Source: a virus. From it: 25,948 nucleotides of DNA. The position numbers and the translations under genes were made by a program. Positions within the stretch are counted from its first letter, which is position 1, and each line of letters starts with the position of its first letter. The DNA is taken from the IMG/VR virus record IMGVR_UViG_3300042887_000043, positions 1 through 25,948 of that record; one strand, written 5' to 3'. Positions 15,144 to 22,865 of this stretch are shown one piece after another. The notes below the pieces were generated by a model. That model had not been told where the DNA came from, ran no database searches, and saw nothing but the letters and a program-made list of their open reading frames with translations.

Positions 15144-15923
15144 ATGGGTACATATTCGTCAGCAACTCGTCAGGGTGCGTACGAGCCGTTTGAATTGCAA
15201 GTCGCTCGTAATCAAGTTGATGGTCACAAAACTTTGTTTAAATTTGGCATCAACGGCGATGTCGGCACATCCGTAGAAACAGTTTGGGCGCAAGGCGGGA
15301 CATATGTGTACCCCGCTTCTGCCACGGTAATGAAAATTTCTAGTTCAAGCGCAGACGACACTTCTGCTGGAACTGGAGCAAGAACAATTGCTATTTTTGG
15401 TCTTGATGCAGATTACAACGAAATTAGCGAGTCTGTCCTTTTAGATGGGCAAACAGCAGTCAACACTGGCAACAGTTATTTGCGTATTTCTCGTATTTAT
15501 GTGACCACAGCGGGTTCTGGTGCAACTGCCGTAGGAACTATTTACGCTGGCACTGGCACTGTTACTTCTGGCGTCCCTGCAAACATATACGGCATGGTTG
15601 CTATTGGTGCAAACCAAACGCAAATGGCATTTTGGACTGTACCTGCTGGGTACACCTTGTATTTGATGGGAGTTTTCTACACATCTGGAAACGCAACCGC
15701 AAATACTTGGACAAACTTTCAAATGAATCAGCGTCCATTGGGCGGAGTTTTTAGACAACAAACTTCGGCTAGGGTTGCTGGTAATGGTGACTTCATTCTT
15801 GATTTGCACACCCCTCTTGTTTTTGCTGAAAAGACAGACATTGAAATTAGAGCAATTGCTTCAGCAGGGGCTTCTAATGTGTCTGCTGAATTTGAAGGCA
15901 TCTACATCAAGAACCCAGACTAA
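15144..15923 (+). CDS. Beta-rich virion structural protein
   Basis: I choose ATG 15144, since AAGGAA lies 6-11 bases before it and the frame extension to 15087 would cross a stable hairpin and overlap the previous gene. The 259-residue product has GAYEPFELQVARNQVDGHKTLFKFG at the N-terminus, VWAQGGTYVYP, the strand-turn pattern TGARTIAIFGLDADYNEISESVLL followed by AVNTGNSYLRISRIYVTTAGSG, and a C-terminal LDLHTPLVFAEKTDIEIRAIASAG. This GLDxxYNEISExVxLxG pattern is widespread in podovirus virion proteins of unknown exact place, often annotated as structural or head-fibre proteins. Base use is visibly more AT-rich, with more T-ending codons, than in the neighbouring genes, suggesting separate acquisition. 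No catalytic residues recognised. Confidence 0.6.
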   Translation: MGTYSSATRQGAYEPFELQVARNQVDGHKTLFKFGINGDVGTSVETVWAQGGTYVYPASATVMKISSSSADDTSAGTGARTIAIFGLDADYNEISESVLLDGQTAVNTGNSYLRISRIYVTTAGSGATAVGTIYAGTGTVTSGVPANIYGMVAIGANQTQMAFWTVPAGYTLYLMGVFYTSGNATANTWTNFQMNQRPLGGVFRQQTSARVAGNGDFILDLHTPLVFAEKTDIEIRAIASAGASNVSAEFEGIYIKNPD

Positions 15924-15925
15924 TC

Positions 15926-16438
15926 ATGCCGAGCAAATCACCTGCCCAAAAACGTTTAATGCAAGCCGCTGCGCACACTAAGGGTGGGTTCGGCGGTGTG
16001 CCTCAGAAGGTCGGCAAAGAGTTTGCGGCGGCTGATAAGATGAAAAGCGGTGGGCTATACGCCAACATCCACAAAAAACAGGAACGTATTGCTGCGGGCT
16101 CGGGCGAGCGTATGCGCAAGGTAGGCAGCGCAGGAGCACCGACCGCAGCAGCTTTTAAGCAGTCTGCAAAGACTGCAAAGATGAAAGACGGCGGTGATGT
16201 CTCTTTAGCAGTCGGTCGGGGCGAGAAATTGCCAACAGATCAAGGGGCAGGGCTGACCGCCAAAGGTCGTGCGAAGTACAATGCAGCAACAGGGTCGAAC
16301 CTGAAAGCCCCTCAGCCAGAGGGTGGTAGCCGTAAAAATTCATTTTGCGCCAGAATGTCTGGTGTAGTCAAGCACGCAAGCGGTGATGCGCCACGCGCAA
16401 AAGCCTCCTTAAAACGCTGGAAATGTCCGGGGTGGTAG
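15926..16438 (+). CDS. Small basic protein with SPAQKRLMQAAAH, YANIHKKQERIAAGSGE and C-terminal DUF6321-like segments
   Basis: The 170-residue product shows three blocks. The N-terminal SPAQKRLMQAAAHTKGGFGGVPQKVGKEF and the middle YANIHKKQERIAAGSGERMRKVGSAGAPTA are short modules common in small phage proteins. The C-terminal GRGEKLPTDQGAGLTAKGRAKYN plus KNSFCARMSGVVKHASGDAPRAKASLKRWKCPGW looks like the domain I remember as DUF6321; without a search this name is tentative. One clear GG-x-V motif (KMKDGGDVSLAV) joins middle and last block. Two Cys (in FCARM and WKCPGW) bracket the last block. The gene stops directly before the adaptor ATG with no gap. Function unknown; basic charge and context suggest a virion or DNA-associated role. 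The start has only a weak ribosome site, so coupling to the upstream gene is likely. Confidence 0.65.
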   Translation: MPSKSPAQKRLMQAAAHTKGGFGGVPQKVGKEFAAADKMKSGGLYANIHKKQERIAAGSGERMRKVGSAGAPTAAAFKQSAKTAKMKDGGDVSLAVGRGEKLPTDQGAGLTAKGRAKYNAATGSNLKAPQPEGGSRKNSFCARMSGVVKHASGDAPRAKASLKRWKCPGW

Positions 16439-17497
16439 ATGTCAACTAGCGGCACAGTCTCTCAGACCACAATCTCGGTGCAGCAGCTCATCGACCACGG
16501 CGCACGCCGTGCGGGTAAGCTCGCCGAGGAGCTGACTGTCGAGCAGGTGCAAGCCGCTAAGGAGAGCCTGTACTACCTGCTCTCAAGCCTGAGCAATTAC
16601 GGCGTCAACTACTGGGCGATCAACAAAGTCATCGTTGGTCTGCAACCAAACAAGTACGAGTACTTCCTGCCCGTGGGCACGGTTGACGTGCTCAACGCCA
16701 ACTACCGCACGCTCACCAACATCAGTACGGGTGCCAACAGCACGTCAGGCACCACCCTGAACGCATTTAACGGCGTGGGTGACCTGATATGCCAACTGAG
16801 CAACAACACGGGCGCGATCGGCATTGCCAACGGCACGAGCAGCCCTGTCTACATCAGCACGATTGGCATCCTGCCCGCGGTGTCAGGCTCAGTGACAGTA
16901 AATCTGCAGTACTCAATGGACGGCACGACTTGGGTGACGGTTTACGCACCCGGCGCGGTGACGTGGGAATCTGGCACTTGGATTTATTACGACCTTGACC
17001 CCTCTGAGACAGCGCCTTTTTGGCGTATTCAGCAGACTGCGGGTGTCAATATGGGCTTCTATCAGGTTGTATTTGGCACCATGCCAATGTCAATTAACAT
17101 GTCGCGCATGAACCGTGACGATTACAGCTCGCTGCCTAATCGCTCATTCACAGCGCTGCGACCTTTGCAGTACTGGTTTAACCGCACGATTCCGCAGCCG
17201 AACATGGAAGTCTGGCCAGTGCCTGACAACATCAGCCCTCAGCTCGAGCTCTGGCTGAACAGGTACATCCAAGACGTGGGTGACTTGAGCGGTGAGATTG
17301 AGATCCCCCAGTACTTTTACATGGCGATTCAAAACGGCTTGGCGCACCAGATGGCGTTGGAGTTGCCGCAAGTTGATGCCGCGCGTATAACCTACCTTGA
17401 GCAGCAGTACGAGAAGCACTTCATGCTGGCGCAGAACGAGAACCGCGACAAGTCGCCGATTATGATCAGCCCGAATATCAGCATGTACACTCGGTAA
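16439..17497 (+). CDS. Head-tail adaptor (P22 gp4-like) with an inserted beta-sandwich domain
   Basis: The 352-residue product begins with a helical block (LIDHGARRAGKLAEELTVEQVQAAKESLYYLLSSLSNYGVNYW) characteristic of P22 gp4-type adaptors, which bind under the portal and close the filled head. After PVGTVDVLNANYR the family fold is broken by about 120 residues (roughly 95-216: beta-rich with YSMDGTTWVTVYAPG and FWRIQQTAGVNMGFYQVVFG) that look like a discoidin/carbohydrate-binding-type sandwich. It then resumes with NMSRMNRDDYSSLPNRSFTA, PNMEVWPVPDNI and the C-terminal helices (IPQYFYMAIQNGLAHQMALEL). The ATG directly follows the upstream stop. Adaptor assignment is good; the insert as surface-exposed binding domain on the neck is inference. 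Confidence 0.78.
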   Translation: MSTSGTVSQTTISVQQLIDHGARRAGKLAEELTVEQVQAAKESLYYLLSSLSNYGVNYWAINKVIVGLQPNKYEYFLPVGTVDVLNANYRTLTNISTGANSTSGTTLNAFNGVGDLICQLSNNTGAIGIANGTSSPVYISTIGILPAVSGSVTVNLQYSMDGTTWVTVYAPGAVTWESGTWIYYDLDPSETAPFWRIQQTAGVNMGFYQVVFGTMPMSINMSRMNRDDYSSLPNRSFTALRPLQYWFNRTIPQPNMEVWPVPDNISPQLELWLNRYIQDVGDLSGEIEIPQYFYMAIQNGLAHQMALELPQVDAARITYLEQQYEKHFMLAQNENRDKSPIMISPNISMYTR

Positions 17498-17508
17498 GGG
17501 GGTATAAA

Positions 17509-17850
17509 ATGCCCCGCTTCCTTGATACAATTGGCAACAGTAGTTTGAGTGTTTTCATATGCGACCGTTGCAAGATGAAAAGAGCTTATAGCGACATGCG
17601 TGCAGACGGCAACATCCCCGCTATCAAGGTTTGCTCTGAGTCGTGTAGCGATCAGTTTGACCCATATAGGTTGCCGGCAAGGCAGTCTGAAAAGATTACG
17701 ATACGGTTTCCGCGTCCAGATACCGATGTTGCTGAGAATCACGATAACATCATCACTGATCCGGGAATCCAAAATCAAAACGATATTGGCATTGCGACTG
17801 AGCAGGCTAATACGCCGAATGACGGCAATTTAGATGTGCTTTCACCGTAG
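17509..17850 (+). CDS. Small conserved-type virion-region protein with paired cysteines
   Basis: The 113-residue product has FICDRCKMKRAYSDMRADG followed by KVCSESCSDQFDPYRLPARQSEKITIRFPRPDTD. The C-x2-C and later C-x3-C pairs, about 22 residues apart, could form a zinc ribbon-like knuckle. The FDPYRLPAR-x-x-E-x-I-x-x-RFPRPD block is one I recognise from small genes following the adaptor in many podoviruses, with no function known to me. The C-terminal 40 residues are acidic and Asn/Asp-rich, probably disordered. AAGGGGG lies close before ATG 17509. Position between adaptor and fibres suggests a role in tail or fibre attachment; this rests on context only. Confidence 0.65.
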   Translation: MPRFLDTIGNSSLSVFICDRCKMKRAYSDMRADGNIPAIKVCSESCSDQFDPYRLPARQSEKITIRFPRPDTDVAENHDNIITDPGIQNQNDIGIATEQANTPNDGNLDVLSP

Positions 17851-17859
17851 AGATTAAAT

Positions 17860-20031
17860 ATGGCTGATGTTCGGATAACTGGATTACCTGCCGCTGGCAC
17901 AATTACTGGTGCTGAATTAGTTCCTGTCGTCCAAGGTGGACTCACAGTTCAGACGACTGTCTCCGCAATCACCTCTAGCCCATCGCTCACACAGACATTC
18001 CTGACCGCTGGCTTGCAGACTGGATTGCCTAATAGCCGATACTTCTCGACTGGCACAGGCATTGGTATTACTGACGGCGGTGCGCAAGGTTCGTACACGA
18101 TTGCCCTGAATGGAACATCCGCTTCACTGGAAACGGTTTCCAATGGCGTGATCGTTAAGAGCGCCCCCAACACTATTTCGGCACGCACGCTTAGTACAAG
18201 CGGCAATGGCATTGGCGTGACGAATGGTACTGGTATAAGTGGTGACCCAACTTTTGCGTTAACTGGGTTGGCGCAAGCCCTTGCAAACGCATCGGGCACA
18301 GGCATATTGGCATTAGGCTCGTCCTCTACTATTTCACCCGTGACGATCACAGGTACCGGCAATCAGATCGGCGTGACAGGTGGTGATGGTTCATCGACAC
18401 CCACAATCAGCTTAGCGGCGAACTTTATCGCCCCCGGTACCGCTGGTATCACGCTGCCTAACGGCACGACCGCACAGCGTGGGGCTACCACTGGTCAGAT
18501 CCGCTACAACACTGACACGGCTCGTTTTGAGGGCTACTACGCAGGTTCTTGGCAATCATTTGGGGTCGGTGATGGCACGATTACATCCATATCTGGCACA
18601 ACGAATGAGATTAGTGTGTCAAATGTCGGGTCGATCTCCACGATTGCGTTATCGTCTAATCCGATTGTTCCGGGCAATAGCGGTGTAGTTGTCCCAACAG
18701 GAACTACAGGACAAAGAGCCGTTTCGCCAATTAATGGCACGCTTCGGTATAACAGCACTCTTGGTCTGTTTGAGGGATATGCAAACGGCGCATGGGGAGC
18801 AATTACTACTGGTTCTGGTGTTACTTCAATTGCCACGGGAACGGGTCTGACTGGCGGTCCTATCACCTCCACTGGTACGATTTCTATCGCTAACACGGCT
18901 GTTACGGCGGCATCTTACGGATCAGCGACCCAAGTACCTACCTACACAGTCAATGCACAGGGTCAATTAACTGCGGCGGCAAACATCTCTATTGCAATCC
19001 CCTCCTCTGCAATCACCGACAAGGGTCTTCCAAACGGCATTGCCACGCTTGATTCTGGCGGCAAGGTTCCTATTTCTGAGCTTCCTGCGGCTGTCTTGGG
19101 GGCGCTAAGCTATCAAGGCACATGGAACGCATCAACTAACACGCCAACGCTTGCTTCTGGTGTCGGCACAAAAGGCTATTACTATGTTGTGAGCGTTGCA
19201 GGGTCTACAAACCTTGATGGGATTACGAGCTGGTTGGTTGGCGATTGGGCGGTATACAACGGCACAGCTTGGCAAAAGGTCGATAACACAGACGCAGTTA
19301 CAAGCGTCAACGGATACACAGGCACGGTTGTTCTAGCGGCTTCGGATGTCGGCGCACCAACCACAAGTGGCACTGGCGCTTCTGGGACTTGGGCGATTGG
19401 CATTTCTGGTAATGCGGCTACCGCTACGACCTCGACTAACATCGCAGGTGGTGCATCTGGATCGTTGCCATACCAGTCCGCCGCTAGTACGACGGCGATG
19501 ATCGCTGCTGGTACAAACGGTTACTTACTGACAATGAGCGCAGGGATACCGTCATGGCAACCAGCTCCTGCGACGGGCGTTACAACGATCAGCTTTGACA
19601 CCACAGGGCTAACTCCTGCGACCGCAACAAGCGGTGCTATTACCGTTGGCGGGACACTTGTCGCTGCAAACGGCGGCACGGGTCAGTCTTCATACACCGC
19701 TGGTGACTTGCTTTACGCAAGCGGATCGACGGCGCTCTCTAAGCTGGCTCTTGGCACATCTACATATGTATTGGCGGCTGGTGCAAGTTCACCAGAATAT
19801 GTTGCGCAATCTACTCTATCAGTCGGATCGGCAACAAATGCAACAAATGCAACGAACGCAACAAATACTGCAATCACGGATGACGCAGCAACAGCGGTCG
19901 CTGTGTACCCAACTTGGGTTACTGCTAACACTGGCAACTTGCCACAAAAAGTCACATCAACTAAATTATCATTTGTTCCATCTACGGGCGCACTGACTGC
20001 TACGGGTGGTATCTCAGGAGGGACGTTCTAA
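17860..20031 (+). CDS. Long tail fibre protein
   Basis: The 723-residue product is rich in Gly, Thr, Ser, Ala and almost free of Cys and charged clusters, as in trimeric fibres. The start MADVRITGLPAAGTITGAELVPVVQGG is typical of fibre N-termini. Repeating modules follow: two copies of the P-x-GTT-x-QR ... GxLRYN ... FEGYYxGxW unit (about residues 205-237 and 277-310), TGTGLTGGPITSTGTISIANT, PSSAITDKGLPNGIATLDSGGKVPISELP (fibre repeat like those in many phages), and the NGGTGQSSYTAGDLLYASG unit near residue 605. NATNATNAT lies near residues 655-670. The C-terminus is not an enzyme or chaperone domain. The stop overlaps the next ATG (TAATG), so fibre chain or assembly partner production is coupled. 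Confidence 0.78.
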   Translation: MADVRITGLPAAGTITGAELVPVVQGGLTVQTTVSAITSSPSLTQTFLTAGLQTGLPNSRYFSTGTGIGITDGGAQGSYTIALNGTSASLETVSNGVIVKSAPNTISARTLSTSGNGIGVTNGTGISGDPTFALTGLAQALANASGTGILALGSSSTISPVTITGTGNQIGVTGGDGSSTPTISLAANFIAPGTAGITLPNGTTAQRGATTGQIRYNTDTARFEGYYAGSWQSFGVGDGTITSISGTTNEISVSNVGSISTIALSSNPIVPGNSGVVVPTGTTGQRAVSPINGTLRYNSTLGLFEGYANGAWGAITTGSGVTSIATGTGLTGGPITSTGTISIANTAVTAASYGSATQVPTYTVNAQGQLTAAANISIAIPSSAITDKGLPNGIATLDSGGKVPISELPAAVLGALSYQGTWNASTNTPTLASGVGTKGYYYVVSVAGSTNLDGITSWLVGDWAVYNGTAWQKVDNTDAVTSVNGYTGTVVLAASDVGAPTTSGTGASGTWAIGISGNAATATTSTNIAGGASGSLPYQSAASTTAMIAAGTNGYLLTMSAGIPSWQPAPATGVTTISFDTTGLTPATATSGAITVGGTLVAANGGTGQSSYTAGDLLYASGSTALSKLALGTSTYVLAAGASSPEYVAQSTLSVGSATNATNATNATNTAITDDAATAVAVYPTWVTANTGNLPQKVTSTKLSFVPSTGALTATGGISGGTF
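19831..19866 (+). repeat. 9-base tandem repeat, four copies, in the fibre gene
   Basis: The unit gcaacaaat is repeated four times (third copy with two changes, gcaacgaac), coding Ala-Thr-Asn units. Such short-period in-frame repeats in fibre shafts can gain or lose copies and vary shaft length. Confidence 0.8.
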
Positions 20032-20747
20032 TGGCTCAAAGCGGCTTTACCCCAATCAAACTTTACCTCTCGACGACCGCGGCGGCTGTGCCTACGGCGG
20101 CCAACTTAGAGCCCGGCGAGTTAGCGCTCAACAACAACGACGGCAAGCTCTACTACGAAGACAGCGCAGGCGTGGTGCAGGTCATTGCCACAAAGGCATC
20201 TGCCGCCAACTCCTTCTCTGCCGGCACCACGGGTCTTACGCCAAACACTGCGACTACTGGCGCGGTGACTCTTGCGGGTATCTTAGCTCTAGCCAACGGC
20301 GGCACGAACGCTGCACTAACGGCTGTAGCTGGCGCAGTTCCTTACTCTTCGGCATCTGCTCTGGCTTTAACGGCGGCGGGTACTGCAGGTCAGGTCTTAA
20401 CGTCAAACGGCGCAAGCGCACCTACATGGTCTACCCCGGCGGGCGGCGTAACACTTGCTAACGACACAGCATCTTCTTCTAATCTTTACCCAACGTTTGC
20501 CGCTGCAACCTCTGGCTCTGTGTCTACCATTTACACAGGCAATGCAAACCTACTATACAAGCCAAGCACGGGTGAGTTGCAGTCAACGGCGATGGTATCA
20601 AGCAACGGTATCACGGTGAACTCTTCAATTGTTGCGGCTAACTACACCATTGGCACAAACTACAATGCTGTCTCGGCGGGTCCAATCACAATCAACTCCG
20701 GCATTGTGGTCACGGTTAGTTCGGGTTCGGTCTGGGTGGTTGTGTAA
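20031..20747 (+). CDS. Second fibre protein with fibre-type N-terminal module
   Basis: The 238-residue product starts by a one-base overlap with the previous stop. The N-terminal GFTPIKLYLSTTAAAVPTAANLEPGELALNNNDGKLYYEDSAGVVQVI is the common phage fibre unit in which the 'ELALN-x-x-DGKLY' strand hairpin repeats. It continues with LANGGTNAALTAVAGAVPYSSASALAL and GQVLTSNGASAPTWSTP, variants of the NGGTG fibre unit seen in the preceding gene, and ends in a beta-rich, Ser/Val-rich tail (GPITINSGIVVTVSSGSVWVVV). It is probably a fibre component assembled with the first fibre, or the distal half of a split fibre. No Gly-rich adhesin domain is present, unlike the next genes. The stop overlaps the next ATG (TAATG). 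Confidence 0.72.
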   Translation: MAQSGFTPIKLYLSTTAAAVPTAANLEPGELALNNNDGKLYYEDSAGVVQVIATKASAANSFSAGTTGLTPNTATTGAVTLAGILALANGGTNAALTAVAGAVPYSSASALALTAAGTAGQVLTSNGASAPTWSTPAGGVTLANDTASSSNLYPTFAAATSGSVSTIYTGNANLLYKPSTGELQSTAMVSSNGITVNSSIVAANYTIGTNYNAVSAGPITINSGIVVTVSSGSVWVVV

Positions 20748-21793
20748 TGGGACTGCGCCTCAAAGCCTTCGCTCTAGGTACGGTTGAGGTCAACCCTGTT
20801 GACACGGCATCTAACGTGTCTGTGAACGTGCAGGCTGCGAACGGTGTGTTGTCGTATGCAGACTCGGCGACTGGTGGTTTGTACTTGCCATCGGGTACTA
20901 CGGCACAACGCCCTGCGAGTCCTGCGACAGGGCAGATGAGATTCAATACCACGCTTGGCTACGCTGAGTTTTATGCGCTAGGTAACTGGTTTGCTGTGGG
21001 TGCTACACCTACTTATTCTGTAAGTTATTTGGTTGTGGCGGGTGGTGGCGGAGGTGCAACTGCAAATGCGGGAATTGCAAATGGTGGCGGTGGCGGTGCT
21101 GGTGGATTTTTAACAAGTACGGCTACATTAACTCCTACCACGGTTTACACAGTTACAGTCGGTGCAGGTGGTGCTACATCTACAAACGGTGTAGATTCAT
21201 CGTTAAGCGGATCAAATCTTACAACCATCACTTCAACTGGCGGCGGCACGGGTAGTAGAACGTCAGCAAGCGGCTCAACTGGTGGTTCAGGAGGAGGCGG
21301 TTCAGGCGGTGTAACCAGTTCGGGCGGCGCAGGAACTTCAGGACAAGGAAGCGCGGGCGGCGCGGGTTCGGGTAGCGCAGGCACAGGAACAGCAGGAGGC
21401 GGTGGCGGTGCAAGTGCTGTCGGTGGAACTGCCTCAGGCGGTGTTGCCGGAAACGGTGGTGCGGGTACTGCGTCAAGCATTACGGGTTCTAGCGTTACCT
21501 ATGCGGGCGGTGGAGGCGGTGCAGCTAACCCAACTTACACATTAGGCTCTGGCGGTGCGGGTGGCGGCGGTGCGGGCGGTTTTAATGCTGGCACAGCAGG
21601 AACTGTTAATACAGGCGGTGGCGGCGGCGGCGGTGGGCTTACATCAAACGGTGGCTCAGGCGGCTCAGGCGTAGTTATTCTGTCTGTACCAACAGTGGCA
21701 TACTCAGGCACAACCACAGGCTCACCAACTATCACTACCTCTGGCTCAAATACGATATTACAATTTACCTCGTCGGGTTCTTACACGGCATAA
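20747..21793 (+). CDS. Glycine-rich adhesin-type fibre protein 1
   Basis: The 348-residue product has a short N-terminal part (AFALGTVEVNPVDTASNVSVNV), the module LPSGTTAQRPASPATGQMRFNTTLGYAEFY, and from about residue 90 a glycine-rich domain opening SYLVVAGGGGGATANAG and TVYTVTVGAGGA. Runs of GGGGG spaced by short loops alternate over some 200 residues, with SSITGSSVTYAGGGGGAAN and a C-terminal beta segment ending FTSSGSYTA. This layout matches the Gly-rich phage fibre domain (Pfam Gly_rich_2 type, named from memory); polyglycine-II sandwiches with variable loops form the receptor-binding tip of phage S16 gp38. It is therefore a likely receptor-binding protein. It starts by stop/start overlap with the preceding fibre gene. 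Confidence 0.75.
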   Translation: MGLRLKAFALGTVEVNPVDTASNVSVNVQAANGVLSYADSATGGLYLPSGTTAQRPASPATGQMRFNTTLGYAEFYALGNWFAVGATPTYSVSYLVVAGGGGGATANAGIANGGGGGAGGFLTSTATLTPTTVYTVTVGAGGATSTNGVDSSLSGSNLTTITSTGGGTGSRTSASGSTGGSGGGGSGGVTSSGGAGTSGQGSAGGAGSGSAGTGTAGGGGGASAVGGTASGGVAGNGGAGTASSITGSSVTYAGGGGGAANPTYTLGSGGAGGGGAGGFNAGTAGTVNTGGGGGGGGLTSNGGSGGSGVVILSVPTVAYSGTTTGSPTITTSGSNTILQFTSSGSYTA

Positions 21794-21802
21794 GGAATAG
21801 AT

Positions 21803-22855
21803 ATGGCAGGCTCAATTAAGTTGAACGCACCATTAGGCGGAAGTGTCACACTGAACGCAGTGGACACCGCATCGAACTTTGTAATGACCGTACCTGCTGC
21901 GGCTGGCATCTTAATTAACGCTGACTCTACTACTGGTGCGGCACAACTTCCTGTTGGTACTACGGGGCAGAGACCTGCTAGTCCTGTTACGGGACAAACT
22001 AGGTTTAACACTACAACAAGCACTCTTGAGGTTTATAACGGGACTGCGTGGGCTAAAACAAGCGGTGGTTACTACGCAAATTATTTAGCGGTTGCAGGGG
22101 GCGGTTCTGGAGGTGGGGTATACGGCGGCGGCGGCGGTGCAGGTGGATTACTGCTGTCGTTTGGGGCTGTTACTCCCGGTACTGCGTATACGGTCACTGT
22201 AGGCGCTGGTGGTACAGCAGTAGCAGGTAGCTTAGGTACTTCTGGCTCAAATTCTGTTTTTGGGGCGTTTACAGCCGCAGTTGGCGGTGGCGGTGGCGGT
22301 ACTAATGCTACTGCGCCATTATCCGGTGGTTCTGGCGGTGGTGGTGCTGGGTCAGGCTCATCTTTTGCTGGTGCAGCAGGAACAGCAAGTCAAGGTAACG
22401 CTGGCGGAGCTAACAATATAGCATCACCATATCCTTCTGGCGGCGGTGGCGGTGCGGGCGCTGTAGGAGCAGCGGGTTCTGGCAGTCAGTGCGGTGCGGG
22501 CGGTGCAGGTTTGGCTTCATCTGTCTCTGGCTCATCGGTCACATATGCTGGTGGCGGCGGCGGCGGGTCTAACACTATAGCGAGTCCAACTGCTGGTGCT
22601 GGTGGTAGTGGTGGTGGTGGCGCGGGCGGCGCTCCAAGTGCTAATGGTACTGCTGGCACAGCAAATACGGGTGGTGGTGGTGGTGGCGGAGGTGCTACGG
22701 GCACAACTGGTGGAAACGGTGGCTCTGGAACTGTAGTTATTTATTACGCCAGCCCAAGTCAGTTAGGATCAGGAGGAACTGTAACTTCTTACGTTTCTAG
22801 CGGATTAACATACTGGGTTCACACCTTCACCACATCTGGTACTTATACGGCGTAA
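21803..22855 (+). CDS. Glycine-rich adhesin-type fibre protein 2
   Basis: The 350-residue paralogue of the preceding gene keeps the N-terminal block (SIKLNAPLGGSVTLNAVDTASNFVMTV), the LPVGTTGQRPASPVTGQTRFNTTTSTLEVYNGTAW module, then NYLAVAGGGSGGGVYGGGGGAGGLL and PGTAYTVTVGAGGTAV. Variable loops between Gly runs differ from the other copies, while SGSSVTYAGGGGG and the C-terminal HTFTTSGTYTA are kept. AAGGA lies 6 bases before the ATG. One loop holds a Cys (GSQCGAGGAG), unusual in this array. Conserved frame plus variable loops is what one expects of receptor-binding tips under selection for altered host range. Confidence 0.74.
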   Translation: MAGSIKLNAPLGGSVTLNAVDTASNFVMTVPAAAGILINADSTTGAAQLPVGTTGQRPASPVTGQTRFNTTTSTLEVYNGTAWAKTSGGYYANYLAVAGGGSGGGVYGGGGGAGGLLLSFGAVTPGTAYTVTVGAGGTAVAGSLGTSGSNSVFGAFTAAVGGGGGGTNATAPLSGGSGGGGAGSGSSFAGAAGTASQGNAGGANNIASPYPSGGGGGAGAVGAAGSGSQCGAGGAGLASSVSGSSVTYAGGGGGGSNTIASPTAGAGGSGGGGAGGAPSANGTAGTANTGGGGGGGGATGTTGGNGGSGTVVIYYASPSQLGSGGTVTSYVSSGLTYWVHTFTTSGTYTA

Positions 22856-22865
22856 AGGAAAGAAC

